Positions 36,177 through 44,975 of a stretch of 64,000 bases of DNA are shown piece after piece. The notes under the pieces are model-generated. The model was not told the origin of the DNA, made no database searches, and saw nothing but the letters and a program-made list of their open reading frames with translations. Every line of letters begins with the position of its first letter. Positions within the stretch are counted from its first letter, which is position 1. The position numbers and the translations under genes are program-made. This stretch comes from Candidatus Woesearchaeota archaeon (lineage in GTDB: Archaea; Nanobdellota; Nanobdellia; Woesearchaeales; GW2011-AR9): the NCBI GenBank assembly GCA_016188115.1, contig JACPIK010000002.1:460125-524124 (forward strand), given 5' to 3'.

Positions 36177-37394
36177 TTAAACGATAGGGCTTACGATCTC
36201 AGTAATTCCCACTTGACCATTTTTCTCTTGATAAAAAACAGCATTTGCCTCAGATTGTGTCCCATAGATATAATGAGCGCTGCGTGAACCGCATAACACA
36301 GCAGAACGCCACTGTTCATCACGTAAGTAAATTACCGTGCTCGCGCCCGCCAGTTCATGACGACGATCTAAATTAGCTGAAATCAACGCGCAGATTGGCG
36401 CACCAGATTGAGCTGATGCAAGCACCCGTTCAAATGTTCTGCTTCCATTTCCATCAGGAGTAGGCATTTGCACTTGAAACGAATATCCCCGTTGACCATA
36501 CAAATCAATCTCCATCACGAAAGGATGCTCTCCCCCTTCCTCATATGCAGCAAGTTGTTGACGAGCTTCTAACGAGAGGCTGCCTTCAAAGCGGCAAACA
36601 ATGTCGCGTTCATAAGTTGATTCATCAATACCATATCCTCGTAGAATCTCACGATAATTCTGCGCAACGAATTGATGTACACCAAAACGATCTACTTGTT
36701 GGTGAAGTTTGTGAATCCAACGACGAGCATCCGTTTTTGACCATTGACCAAAAAGATATTGTTCATTTACCAGAACAGAGATTTTAACATCTTGATGACC
36801 TTTGGCTCGCAAATAATGCAACAATACTACACCATCTTCAATGGTAAAAAGATCTGCATTTGTGGCATACATCCCCCTGTTGTCAATATGTCCACAATCA
36901 ATGATCACAGAGCCGTTACGGCGAGGGATTCCATCTGCAAGAGTCCGAAGGCGTGGATGAAGCATGAGATCAATAAACTGCGAACTGGAAGGATATTGTG
37001 GGTTTGCAAAAACATCTTGCGCTCTTTTGATAATTCGATTATATTGTATTGCTGGATCGCACGATTGTCTCTGCTCTTGATCAACAATTCGTTCAAGTCC
37101 GCGACTTACACCCCAATATTGATTATTCCAGGCTTCAAGCGGCACAGCACCACGAAACTCAAGTGTTTCTAAGACTTCTCGTTCCATTATGCTTGCAGCC
37201 ATGATAAAAGAAGGAATGGATCGTTGTGTGAAGTGAGAGATCACCTCATGTAAACCAGATCCCTGAACAGGAAGTGAAACCAGCAAAGCGTCTGTGCCAT
37301 GCCCTACAAGAGAACCAATCTGTTTTATTGGAAAACCTTCCGGTACAAATGCAATTGAGATATCATTCTCCACAACACTGCTACGAAGATTCAT
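36177..37394 (-). CDS. Unknown 405-residue soluble protein
   Basis: I do not recognise this protein. It has no signal peptide and no membrane helix. Visible features are an alpha/beta N-terminal half (FVPEGFPIKQIGSLVGHGTDALLVSLPV; SVIIDCGHIDNRGMYATNADLFTI), a helical middle, and strands with many arginines in the C-terminal half. The ATG at 37394 is preferred to a TTG at 37400 because a GAGGT sequence sits 7-8 bp upstream. It converges with the TrmB gene and follows no operon. Confidence 0.6.
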   Translation of the reverse strand: MNLRSSVVENDISIAFVPEGFPIKQIGSLVGHGTDALLVSLPVQGSGLHEVISHFTQRSIPSFIMAASIMEREVLETLEFRGAVPLEAWNNQYWGVSRGLERIVDQEQRQSCDPAIQYNRIIKRAQDVFANPQYPSSSQFIDLMLHPRLRTLADGIPRRNGSVIIDCGHIDNRGMYATNADLFTIEDGVVLLHYLRAKGHQDVKISVLVNEQYLFGQWSKTDARRWIHKLHQQVDRFGVHQFVAQNYREILRGYGIDESTYERDIVCRFEGSLSLEARQQLAAYEEGGEHPFVMEIDLYGQRGYSFQVQMPTPDGNGSRTFERVLASAQSGAPICALISANLDRRHELAGASTVIYLRDEQWRSAVLCGSRSAHYIYGTQSEANAVFYQEKNGQVGITEIVSPIV

Positions 37395-37537
37395 TTGCAA
37401 ACCTCATATTCCAACAAGAACATTATTCGAAGAGGAGTGAGAAAGAGATTACAAAACGAAGTGAGCAAAGTTGAGATCATGAAACAAACAACAACTCTCA
37501 CCACCTAAACAAACCCTTAAAAAAACAAAAACAATAC

Positions 37538-37759
37538 TTATTTCCGTTTCATCTCTGTGTAACCAGTCTTGCCGCACACTAAACGGTCTTTGTGACTTGC
37601 AAGAAAGTCTCCAGGAGATTTAGGAGAAAATGGATTAGTACGTTTAATTTTATCGCCTTCGATAACATACAATTTATGTAAACTACGACTTTTTTTCTTC
37701 GCTGGTCCTTTTGCTGCAGCTTTAGCTGGAGCTTTTCCACCTTTATTAGGAGCTGCCAT
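37538..37759 (-). CDS. rps27ae: Small-subunit ribosomal protein eS31 (S27ae), zinc ligands mostly lost
   Basis: The 73-residue protein has an Ala/Lys/Gly-rich N-terminal tail, then the eS31 core LHKLYVIEGDKIKRTNPFSPKSPGDFLASHKDRLVCGKTGYTEMKRK. In typical archaeal proteins the ligands are CPxC...CGKC. Here the first pair is SPKS and the last position is T, so only one cysteine remains (CGKT); zinc binding is therefore lost. It ends the rpo7-spt4-eS24-eS31 operon, with an AGGTGA ribosome binding site. Confidence 0.88.
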   Translation of the reverse strand: MAAPNKGGKAPAKAAAKGPAKKKSRSLHKLYVIEGDKIKRTNPFSPKSPGDFLASHKDRLVCGKTGYTEMKRK

Positions 37760-37761
37760 GT

Positions 37762-38076
37762 TTATTCACCTTTTGCTTCTGCGGATTTTTTCTTAAGTTC
37801 TTCTTCTTTTTTACGCAGATGTGTTGTCATCATTTCATACTTTTTCTTCGTTTCAGCATTAGCATAAACGACAGCTTGAAAATGAGCTTTTTGAAAACTA
37901 AAATCATTATGAATTGTTTTGATAACAAGTAATGATTGATCAACGTGAAGTTGTTTAACAAGAGCAGCAGCAATATCTTTATTGCTAGGAGTTGCACCTG
38001 AAAATGTAACACTACCAGTTATATCAGTTCTTTTAATTAATGGATTTTCTGTTTTATGTTCGACTGTAATTTGCAT
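37762..38076 (-). CDS. rps24e: Small-subunit ribosomal protein eS24
   Basis: A 104-residue 30S protein with the S24e core: NPLIKRTDITGSVTFSGATPSNKDI, then LLVIKTIHNDFSFQKAHFQAVVYANAETKKKYE, and a lysine-rich C-terminal helix. It is separated by 2 bp from eS31 and by 8 bp from spt4, in an operon with RNA polymerase subunit genes, an order common in archaea. Confidence 0.93.
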   Translation of the reverse strand: MQITVEHKTENPLIKRTDITGSVTFSGATPSNKDIAAALVKQLHVDQSLLVIKTIHNDFSFQKAHFQAVVYANAETKKKYEMMTTHLRKKEEELKKKSAEAKGE

Positions 38077-38084
38077 AGTTCCAC

Positions 38085-38273
38085 CTATTGTACTTTTATT
38101 GCGTATTCTCCGCTTTGAGTATGATTCACTTTCTTAGCAATCTCAGATTGAGCTGCATCAGTAATATAAAGACGACCTTTCCAAGTATCGATAAAGCTCG
38201 TTGTTTTACAATTAGGACATTCAGTGCCCTCAACAAATACTTTGCAACTGCGACATACTTTTCGTTTTGCCAT
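38085..38273 (-). CDS. spt4: Transcription elongation factor Spt4 (RpoE'')
   Basis: A 62-residue zinc protein that with Spt5 forms the processivity clamp on RNA polymerase. The zinc ribbon is complete: CRSC (C8, C11) and CPNC (C19, C22), followed by FIDTWKGRLYITDAAQSEIAKKV. A GGAGAATATC ribosome binding site precedes the ATG. It lies between rpo7 and eS24. Confidence 0.93.
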   Translation of the reverse strand: MAKRKVCRSCKVFVEGTECPNCKTTSFIDTWKGRLYITDAAQSEIAKKVNHTQSGEYAIKVQ

Positions 38274-38282
38274 GATATTCTC

Positions 38283-38858
38283 CTATTCTTTCTCCTTTTT
38301 CTTTGGTGCAGCTTCTTTTGCAACAACTGGAGTTTCATCCAGCCATTCAACACGACCAAGTCCTTCTTGACGCATCGTAAGACCAATTTTAGGATTATGA
38401 AGATCTTTGTAGCTTACAGCTATGATACGAGCTCGGCAACGATCACCAACTTTGATAGATCGACCACTTTTCTTCCCTTGCAAGACTTTTTCTTTGCTAA
38501 AAGAAACGAAATCATCCATGCTTTGAGAAATATGTACCATTCCTTCAACGCCACCAATGTCCATGAACGCGCCAAAGTCAGTAATGTCGCGAATTTTTCC
38601 ATAAACTAGCTCGTTTACTTCAGGTTTGAATGTAAGAAGTTCAAATTCACTCTCATAATATCCTGCCCCATCACCAGGAACAATAACACCTTCTTTAATA
38701 GTACCCACATCAACAACAGCAACAGCAAATCCAAAATCTTTTGAGATATAATTCTCATAACTAGACCGGATATTGTCTAACACTGCCTTCTTTTTAGAGA
38801 GGTTAAACATATGTGGTGGAACGCGAATGTGATCTCGAACTTTGACTTTGTAGAACAT
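38283..38858 (-). CDS. rpo7: RNA polymerase subunit Rpo7 (RpoE')
   Basis: Rpo7 forms the RNA-polymerase stalk with Rpo4. The 191-residue protein has the N-terminal RNP-like domain (MFYKVKVRDHIRVPPHMF...) and a C-terminal S1/OB domain (GKIRDITDFGAFMDIGGVEGMVHISQSMDD). It heads the operon rpo7-spt4-eS24-eS31. A TATA box lies at 38905-38912 and a GGAGGA ribosome binding site 10 bp before the ATG. Confidence 0.95.
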   Translation of the reverse strand: MFYKVKVRDHIRVPPHMFNLSKKKAVLDNIRSSYENYISKDFGFAVAVVDVGTIKEGVIVPGDGAGYYESEFELLTFKPEVNELVYGKIRDITDFGAFMDIGGVEGMVHISQSMDDFVSFSKEKVLQGKKSGRSIKVGDRCRARIIAVSYKDLHNPKIGLTMRQEGLGRVEWLDETPVVAKEAAPKKKEKE

Positions 38859-38904
38859 GGGAAGAGTATCCTCCGTGGATTTAAGACTAGATTTTGAGTA
38901 GGTG

Positions 38905-38912
38905 TTTATAAA
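38905..38912 (-). promoter_or_regulatory. TATA box of the rpo7 operon
   Basis: The minus strand reads CTTTATAAAC, a strong TATA element. Transcription would start near 38880, leaving a leader of about 20 nt that just contains the ribosome binding site. Confidence 0.7.
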
Positions 38913-38954
38913 GGTTTCCCTTTACTTGGCTTTGTTGAAAATATAATCTCATTC

Positions 38955-39224
38955 TTACTTAGATTGATCGTACGTTGCATACGCAACAGCTCTTCCCACC
39001 ATAGTCAACGGATTGATCAGAATTCTGGGATCACATCTTTGAGTAGCTTTATCACAATAATGCTGCTGCCAGTTAGAATAGAGAGCATCTTCACTTTCTC
39101 TACGATTCATTCCCGCTTCAAGATTTTCAGATGCGGGCCTATAACCATGAGTATAATTCACTCCTGCTCCACCCACTAAAATAGTGATAAGCGCACTTCT
39201 TCGAAAAATATTAGTTGAACTCAT
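38955..39224 (-). CDS. Small exported or anchored protein of unknown function
   Basis: An 89-residue protein with an N-terminal FRRSALITILVGGAGV hydrophobic stretch that could be a signal or anchor, followed by a polar domain with two cysteines (HYCDKATQRCDP). No family is recognised. The RRS-hydrophobic start is too weak to call a Tat signal. Confidence 0.5.
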   Translation of the reverse strand: MSSTNIFRRSALITILVGGAGVNYTHGYRPASENLEAGMNRRESEDALYSNWQQHYCDKATQRCDPRILINPLTMVGRAVAYATYDQSK

Positions 39225-39339
39225 AAAATTAAAACAGCCAAATTAGTTATAAAATTATCTGACAGAAAAAACAAATGAGTCCATTTCCCAAACAACAACC
39301 TTTATATCCTTCCCATTCTTAATTCCCATCGGTGCATAG

Positions 39340-39930
39340 ATGGACTTACGAGAAATACGACAACAAGTAGCGACCCTCCCTCAGATATCTAAAGTAGTTG
39401 ACAATTTTAGTCAAAACTGGGTACGCCCCATTCGTTCTAATACGAACCCCAATATGCCATTCTTGCAGAATCTTCCTCAAGAAACAAAGCGTGAATTAAA
39501 TTCTCATCTTACCCTTGCCCATCAAAAAGTCGCGCAATTACGCAACTCAACGCAAATTCATGAGAAACTTCACCATTACTCACGCAGTATGGTTGACCTT
39601 ACCCTAAGCCATATGCGAGAAGATAAAACAAAAACTAAAATTATTACCAATCAAATGCTTAACGATGACTTATTTGGGCTGCCTAAAGCCATTGAAGAAG
39701 TAAAAAACTTTGAACAAAACGTCCAAGTGCTCTCTGATTTATACCATAACGTCAACGAATTATTACATGACCACCTCTCATTAGAACAAGCCGTTGCGTT
39801 CATGGAAATGCCTCATTATCGTTATTTACAAACACTGCAAAAGACCGCACAACAACAGAGATTCATCGTGAGAGATATTGGACATCATTTTGTCAGCGTA
39901 ACAAAGAAAGATAATAAACGAGCAGTGTAA
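39340..39930 (+). CDS. Unknown helical protein
   Basis: A 196-residue protein predicted to be almost entirely helical, rich in Gln, His and Leu (LTLAHQKVAQLRNSTQIHEKLHHYSRSMVDLTLSHM). No transmembrane segment and no known domain. A TATA-like CTTTATATCC at about 39300-39308 precedes it, with a short leader. Confidence 0.6.
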   Translation: MDLREIRQQVATLPQISKVVDNFSQNWVRPIRSNTNPNMPFLQNLPQETKRELNSHLTLAHQKVAQLRNSTQIHEKLHHYSRSMVDLTLSHMREDKTKTKIITNQMLNDDLFGLPKAIEEVKNFEQNVQVLSDLYHNVNELLHDHLSLEQAVAFMEMPHYRYLQTLQKTAQQQRFIVRDIGHHFVSVTKKDNKRAV

Positions 39931-39947
39931 ATTTCTAATTCTAAGAT

Positions 39948-40592
39948 TTAATTTTTCGCTTCCTTTTTCCCAAATTTACAATACTTCACCACCAAACACT
40001 TCCCACACAGCGGATTGATCGGTCGGCAAATCGTCTGTCCATGTCCCACCAACAAGCGATTGACATTAATCCATTCTTGACGTGGCACCAGCTTCATCAA
40101 TACTTGTTCTGTTTCGCTCTCCTTCGTCGTCCGAACCCATCCCAACCTATTTGAAATCCGATGAACATGCACATCAACCGCAATCGCCGGCTTTTTGAAA
40201 TGATATGCCAAAATACAATTCGCCGTCTTACGACCAACCCCAGGAAGCGTTATCAATTCTTCCAAAGTATCAGGAACATTGCCACTAAACGTCGAGATTA
40301 ACATCACACTCAATGCTTTCACATTTTTAGCTTTAGCATGATAAAAACCAATGCGACGAATCATCGCCTCCAACTTTTCAACCGGCATGGCAACATAATC
40401 AGAAGGTTCAGGATAACGAATAAACATTTCTTTAACGATAGGAATCACCGTAGAATCTTTAGACCGAGCAGACAGCAAAGTCATAACGAGCAGTTGAAAC
40501 GCAGAATAATGACCTAACTCTTCAAGCATAGTTAATGGATGCGTTTTTTCTAAAAGAGAAAAAACTTTTTGGATCTCAGCAATCGAAACCAT
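39948..40592 (-). CDS. nth: Endonuclease III (DNA glycosylase/AP lyase)
   Basis: The enzyme removes oxidised pyrimidines in base-excision repair. The 214-residue protein contains the helix-hairpin-helix LPGVGRKTANCIL with the catalytic lysine, the catalytic aspartate in VDVHVHRISNRLG, and the [4Fe-4S] cysteine pattern C-x6-C-x2-C-x5-C at the C-terminus. It starts 2 bp after the end of the membrane thioredoxin-like gene, so the two are likely co-transcribed. Confidence 0.95.
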   Translation of the reverse strand: MVSIAEIQKVFSLLEKTHPLTMLEELGHYSAFQLLVMTLLSARSKDSTVIPIVKEMFIRYPEPSDYVAMPVEKLEAMIRRIGFYHAKAKNVKALSVMLISTFSGNVPDTLEELITLPGVGRKTANCILAYHFKKPAIAVDVHVHRISNRLGWVRTTKESETEQVLMKLVPRQEWINVNRLLVGHGQTICRPINPLCGKCLVVKYCKFGKKEAKN

Positions 40593-40594
40593 CT

Positions 40595-41704
40595 CTATAC
40601 TACCAAAAAGATGATCCCCGCAACCAACGCAATTCCCGCCACCACTGCATTCAAGAAACGATGATGATGTTTAATCCAGCGATCAAGATCATCACGACGT
40701 TCTTTAGCTCGCACTACCGAATGTATCTCTAAGATTTTCTTGATAAAGAAGAGTGCAACCAGCGTAACAATAAATAACCAGACTACCAGAAATGAATACA
40801 AAACCGCTTGACCAAGTAAAACACTTTTCATATCTCGCACTGTTGATAAAAATTGCATGGTATCTACTTCAACACTACGTGGACCAAGAGAAATGTAACC
40901 ACCAACTAAACCAATTAAACTTAATCCAATGGCACTAATAGCAAATCGAGCATAGGGAACAGCTTTCTCTTGCTTTGCACCCAATAATGGTTTAGGATAC
41001 AACGCAACATGAGTTAAAACAGCTAACGCAGCAATAACCAAAAAAATACCTACTGCTTTAGTGAAAAAATAAAGTGTTGAGGGAATGATTTCACTGCCAA
41101 CAATTCCCAAGACAAATAAAATATTTATAACCATGACACCAAGTATAAACAATACACCCGCAAGAATCATTTTTTCTTTAGAACGAATTGCCGTAATTAA
41201 AACAATAAAAAGGGCAAGCAATGCTACAATACCAATAGTAAATCCGTCTTTTAACCCAACAGCAACAAGGTCAGTATATCCTACTGTCTCAAGCACCCCA
41301 ACGGGTGAAACACTTCCCGCAAAACCAAGATACGAAGACATATTAAATGAACTGCAATTACCATTAACATACCGAACAGCCTCATTTTCTACTAATGCTA
41401 AAGTGGATTGATTACCCACAAAATACATGTTGCCAATAAAAAGTGCAGGAACACCTTGTTTTTCGAGAGGAACTTCATATTGCGCAAAATATCCCTCAAG
41501 TAATGCTTTGTTAGCATCATCGCGATATACTTCATACGTTGGCACAACGAACGTGGGATACTTAAAACCCAAATAAGCCGTAAAACGATCCATCTCTCCA
41601 CAATCATGACACCCTTGACCAGTAAAATACGCAAGACAATCTGATTGAGCAAATAACGAAGGTAAGAGTACAAGCAGAGCTATAATTAGAAATAATTTTT
41701 TCAT
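40595..41704 (-). CDS. Exported thioredoxin-like domain fused to a multi-helix membrane domain
   Basis: The 369-residue protein begins with a signal peptide (LFLIIALLVLLPSLFAQ) followed by a thioredoxin-like domain: CxxC in GCHDCGEMD (C32 and C35), and the cis-proline loop KQGVPALFIGN. Six hydrophobic helices follow from about residue 150, and the C-terminal basic loop is cytoplasmic. The architecture recalls DsbD/ScsB or vitamin K epoxide reductase-type systems that carry reducing power or disulfides across the membrane. A cytoplasmic thioredoxin gene begins 119 bp away on the other strand. Confidence 0.7.
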   Translation of the reverse strand: MKKLFLIIALLVLLPSLFAQSDCLAYFTGQGCHDCGEMDRFTAYLGFKYPTFVVPTYEVYRDDANKALLEGYFAQYEVPLEKQGVPALFIGNMYFVGNQSTLALVENEAVRYVNGNCSSFNMSSYLGFAGSVSPVGVLETVGYTDLVAVGLKDGFTIGIVALLALFIVLITAIRSKEKMILAGVLFILGVMVINILFVLGIVGSEIIPSTLYFFTKAVGIFLVIAALAVLTHVALYPKPLLGAKQEKAVPYARFAISAIGLSLIGLVGGYISLGPRSVEVDTMQFLSTVRDMKSVLLGQAVLYSFLVVWLFIVTLVALFFIKKILEIHSVVRAKERRDDLDRWIKHHHRFLNAVVAGIALVAGIIFLVV

Positions 41705-41822
41705 CCTCTTTTCAGGCAGAGAATAGGGAATAATGTATATAAAACTTCCTCACCTCCAGAACTCACCACCAAAAGACAAATAAACCACCCCCACCCCAAA
41801 ATAAAAAGAGGAGGGAACTAAC

Positions 41823-42146
41823 ATGGTATTAGAATTAACTGATGCAACATTTGAAAAAGAAATTAATGGTAACATCCCTATTATTGTTGACTTTTGGGCT
41901 TCTTGGTGCGGACCGTGTAAAATGCTCGCCCCTATCTTTGAACAAGTGAGTAAAGAGTTTGAAGGCAAACTTAAATTCGCTAAAATATCTACCGAAGAGT
42001 ATCAAGATATTGCCAGCGAACAAAGTATTACCGGCATTCCCTGTTTAATCATCTTTAACAGGGGCGAAGAAGTTGACCGTATTGTTGGCTTTCGACCTAA
42101 AGAGAAATTAAAGAATGATATACAGGAAATCCTGAATCAAATTTAG
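41823..42146 (+). CDS. trxA: Thioredoxin
   Basis: A 107-residue cytoplasmic thioredoxin with the canonical active site WASWCGPCKMLAP (C33-C36 region) and cis-proline GIPCLIIF; the extra cysteine after the cis-Pro is unusual. GGAGGGAAC ribosome binding site. It could reduce the class II ribonucleotide reductases or other disulfide proteins. Confidence 0.95.
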   Translation: MVLELTDATFEKEINGNIPIIVDFWASWCGPCKMLAPIFEQVSKEFEGKLKFAKISTEEYQDIASEQSITGIPCLIIFNRGEEVDRIVGFRPKEKLKNDIQEILNQI

Positions 42147-42835
42147 AACATTTGTCTATTCTTTCTTATTTTTGTTTTTCCTGTAGTTCGTAAATGGTCA
42201 ATTAACCCATAGAATGAGTCAAAACTTTCTGTTACATGTTCCCGATAATCTTCACTAACACCAATACCAAACGCATGACCTACCCGTTTCCATAAAGAGA
42301 TATCTGATCGCCCATCACCAATATGGGCAGCTCTCGTCCAAGCAACATCCCCAAGATGACGCTGTGCTGGAGTCACTTTATCTGTTTCATGGACTTTGAT
42401 AACAACTTCACCAGTGAACTTTCCTTCTCCATCAACTTTAAGCTCAATTCCTTCATGAAAATCAAGCCCAACAACCCCTGCAACATAGGCTGCAACGAAT
42501 TCTAACCCAGCACTAATAATGCCTTGTTTTGCGTGAGGATTTTGGACACGAACATAATGTGTGAATTCACGTAATCCTGGGCGTAACTGAGTTGCAGCAA
42601 TAACAGCAGCCTGTATTGAATATGCGTCTCGACCTCGATAGTGAGATGCTAATTCGCCAACCCACGCCTCATATTGCTCAGGGTATGGATGATAGCGTTG
42701 CAATAAGTGCATTCCGACATCTCCTAAGCCAGCCACATGATTCATCATATCCCAACTGGTAGGAATTTGAGCTGTATAAGGCAAAATAGCTGTCTTATCC
42801 ATATCAATAAACCAACGATCAGCGCGCAGTGCCAT
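42143..42835 (-). CDS. HAD-superfamily phosphatase (phosphoserine phosphatase-like)
   Basis: A 230-residue HAD enzyme: motif I FIDMDKTA (D11, D13), motif II serine in GIISAGLEF, a lysine in the following strand region, and motif IV HIGDGRSDISLW. The helical cap between motifs I and II is of the phosphoserine-phosphatase type. The substrate is undetermined. The 3' end overlaps the thioredoxin gene by 4 bp on the opposite strand. Confidence 0.78.
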   Translation of the reverse strand: MALRADRWFIDMDKTAILPYTAQIPTSWDMMNHVAGLGDVGMHLLQRYHPYPEQYEAWVGELASHYRGRDAYSIQAAVIAATQLRPGLREFTHYVRVQNPHAKQGIISAGLEFVAAYVAGVVGLDFHEGIELKVDGEGKFTGEVVIKVHETDKVTPAQRHLGDVAWTRAAHIGDGRSDISLWKRVGHAFGIGVSEDYREHVTESFDSFYGLIDHLRTTGKTKIRKNRQMF

Positions 42836-42887
42836 TTACTCATTCCCAATACGATATGTTTTTAAATTTATAAGAAATAAAGTGATT

Positions 42888-43505
42888 ATGTTCAAAATTG
42901 CCCAAGGCGCAGAAGCCATTATCTACAAAGATAATGAAACCATTATCAAAGAACGCTTTAGTAAAGAGTACCGCTTAGCTCACTTAGATGAATCACTGCG
43001 TCAATTTCGCACTCGACGTGAAGCAAAAGTACTTGGAAAACTCACAGAACTACAGTTTCCAGCACCTCAACTCCACTCCTTCTCTGACAAACGCATGTCT
43101 ATCGTGATGGATTTTATTCCGGGAGACAAACTTAAAGATGTAATTGAAGCAGGTGATGACTATCTCAACCTCGCAAAAGAGATCGGCGAAAAGATAGGCA
43201 AACTTCACGCACATCATATTATTCACGGCGACTTAACCACATCTAATATGATCCTGCACAAAACCAATCACACCGTGCATCTTATCGACTTTGGATTATC
43301 CATGTTCTCAGAAAAAGTAGAAGACAAAGCAGTCGATTTATTCTTAATGGAACGTGCCGTTGCCAGCACACATTCAGATATTGCCAACGAATTATTTGAA
43401 GGAATTATTGAAAGTTATAGACTAACAAATCCTGAAGCTGAGCAAGTTCTCAAGCGATTAGAAGATGTGAGACAGCGAGGACGGAATAAGAAGAAAGAAG
43501 ATTGA
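42888..43505 (+). CDS. bud32: Kae1-associated protein kinase/ATPase Bud32
   Basis: Bud32 is part of the KEOPS complex that makes the tRNA modification t6A. The 205-residue protein is a minimal kinase: GAEAIIY loop, lysine in IIKERF, HGDLTTSNMIL catalytic loop and DFGLSMFS metal loop, and no activation segment. I choose the ATG at 42888 because a TATA-like TTTTTAAATTTATAAG lies 24-28 bp upstream; a GTG at 42882 is in frame. Many archaea fuse it to Kae1; here it is a separate gene and kae1 is not in the window. Confidence 0.92.
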   Translation: MFKIAQGAEAIIYKDNETIIKERFSKEYRLAHLDESLRQFRTRREAKVLGKLTELQFPAPQLHSFSDKRMSIVMDFIPGDKLKDVIEAGDDYLNLAKEIGEKIGKLHAHHIIHGDLTTSNMILHKTNHTVHLIDFGLSMFSEKVEDKAVDLFLMERAVASTHSDIANELFEGIIESYRLTNPEAEQVLKRLEDVRQRGRNKKKED

Positions 43506-43591
43506 TTATTTCCCTTGTGCTGCTAGTCTTACGTTATCAACATATCGCAAGCCAGCCCAAAACCTACTCTAAAAAGAACAAGAAACTTACC

Positions 43592-44254
43592 CTATCCACT
43601 CTTCGCGCTTACAATCACAATCTTGCCATGAACCAAATCAGTTAACTTCTTAGACAACATATCTAAAAGTGGTTGAGGATATGCCACAGCAAGTTTTGCA
43701 TGCACTTTATCTGGATCATCTGAAACTTCAATTTGTTCAGCAGATAATTTTAATGATGTCTGAAAAAATGCGCTCACTTGCTCTTTAACATCAGTTACTT
43801 TGCGGTGTAAAGTTACTTCATACACCACATCTTGACCAGCAAGAGGATGATTAAAATTTACAATAACACGACCACCAGAAACACTTTTCACTGTCCCTAC
43901 TTCTCCATCGATATTAATCTGTAAACCAGGACGAGGCATAACATTATGTTCCTTAAACGAAGAATGAGGAACGATTTTAACATTTTTCACATCACGTTTG
44001 CCAAATGCTTCTTCAGGACTCAATTTGAATGCATAGCTTTTACCATATTCTTTACCAAGTAAATGCGCATCAAGACCAGGCAGAAGTTGACGTTCGCCCA
44101 CACAAATTGTCACAGGATGAAATCCAGCTTCTCGAGTTGCCAGACCAGTCACTTTAGCAACAGATGCAACAGTGGTATCAAACACTTCACCAGAAGGTAA
44201 ACGTCCAGTAAAATCAAGAACGACGAAATCGTGTTGTGTAATTGTATTACTCAT
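43592..44254 (-). CDS. FKBP-type peptidyl-prolyl isomerase (SlyD-like)
   Basis: A 220-residue long archaeal FKBP: FVVLDFTGRLPSGEVFDTT at the start, the active-site region GERQLLPGLDAHLLGKEYG, an inserted IF-domain (SPEEAFGKRD...VKSVSGGRVIVNFNHPLAGQDVVYEV) and an extra C-terminal domain of about 60 residues. The family folds proteins by prolyl isomerisation and chaperone action. It lies 20 bp downstream of cmk on the same strand. Confidence 0.93.
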   Translation of the reverse strand: MSNTITQHDFVVLDFTGRLPSGEVFDTTVASVAKVTGLATREAGFHPVTICVGERQLLPGLDAHLLGKEYGKSYAFKLSPEEAFGKRDVKNVKIVPHSSFKEHNVMPRPGLQINIDGEVGTVKSVSGGRVIVNFNHPLAGQDVVYEVTLHRKVTDVKEQVSAFFQTSLKLSAEQIEVSDDPDKVHAKLAVAYPQPLLDMLSKKLTDLVHGKIVIVSAKSG

Positions 44255-44274
44255 ACCTACAAATAGTCAAATAG

Positions 44275-44853
44275 TTATTTATAAGCTTTCTTATTCAGTT
44301 TAATATACGAAAGAACTTTCTCCAAAGTCTCTTCTTTAGAGATATGAGTAGTATCAACAACTAAATCGTAATGTGTTAAATCACGATAATCTAATTGATA
44401 GTACTTTTTATACCTTTTTTGATCCATCTCATCTCTTTTATGAACTAACTTTACTGTGTCTTTCAATGTTTTCGCAGTACCTTCATTCTTGCGATTGGGA
44501 TCACTTTTAAGCGTCTTCCAAATACGCCGTGCCCCTTCTATATCGTCAACTCCAATAAAGATCTTAAGAGATTCAGGCAAGAAATGAAATTGAGTGCGAC
44601 CCTCAACAATAACAATCTTATTTTTTTTCTCCAAATCTCGCGCCTGCTTTGCCGCAGCTTTATCTACATCAACATCTGTCTCAGGATGAGTAAGAGCATA
44701 TTTATTCAACTCTTCTAGAGTCACATTCTTTGACGCAGCAATATCACGACGAATACCCCCCACATAAATTCGCACCGCCCCTAGTTTTTGAGTAAGAAGT
44801 TGTGCTAATGTTGATTTTCCAGAACCAGGAGTGCCCGAGATAGTAATAATCAT
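44275..44853 (-). CDS. cmk: Cytidylate kinase, archaeal type
   Basis: CMP/dCMP kinase of 192 residues. The P-loop is ISGTPGSGKSTLAQ; LDYRDLTHYDLVVDTT and the conserved RTQFHF segment match the archaeal CMP-kinase pattern. It phosphorylates CMP or dCMP with ATP. It is followed by the FKBP gene; together they may form an operon. TATA not clear. Confidence 0.9.
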   Translation of the reverse strand: MIITISGTPGSGKSTLAQLLTQKLGAVRIYVGGIRRDIAASKNVTLEELNKYALTHPETDVDVDKAAAKQARDLEKKNKIVIVEGRTQFHFLPESLKIFIGVDDIEGARRIWKTLKSDPNRKNEGTAKTLKDTVKLVHKRDEMDQKRYKKYYQLDYRDLTHYDLVVDTTHISKEETLEKVLSYIKLNKKAYK

Positions 44854-44975
44854 ACCACCAGAAAAGAAAACAAGGTTATAAGTTTTTGGATTGCATTGTT
44901 TTAGACAGATCTAACTCCTTTTTCCCCTACATCCTAGTCAAAAGGTATAAATAGTCAAAAAATATTTTTCTACCC

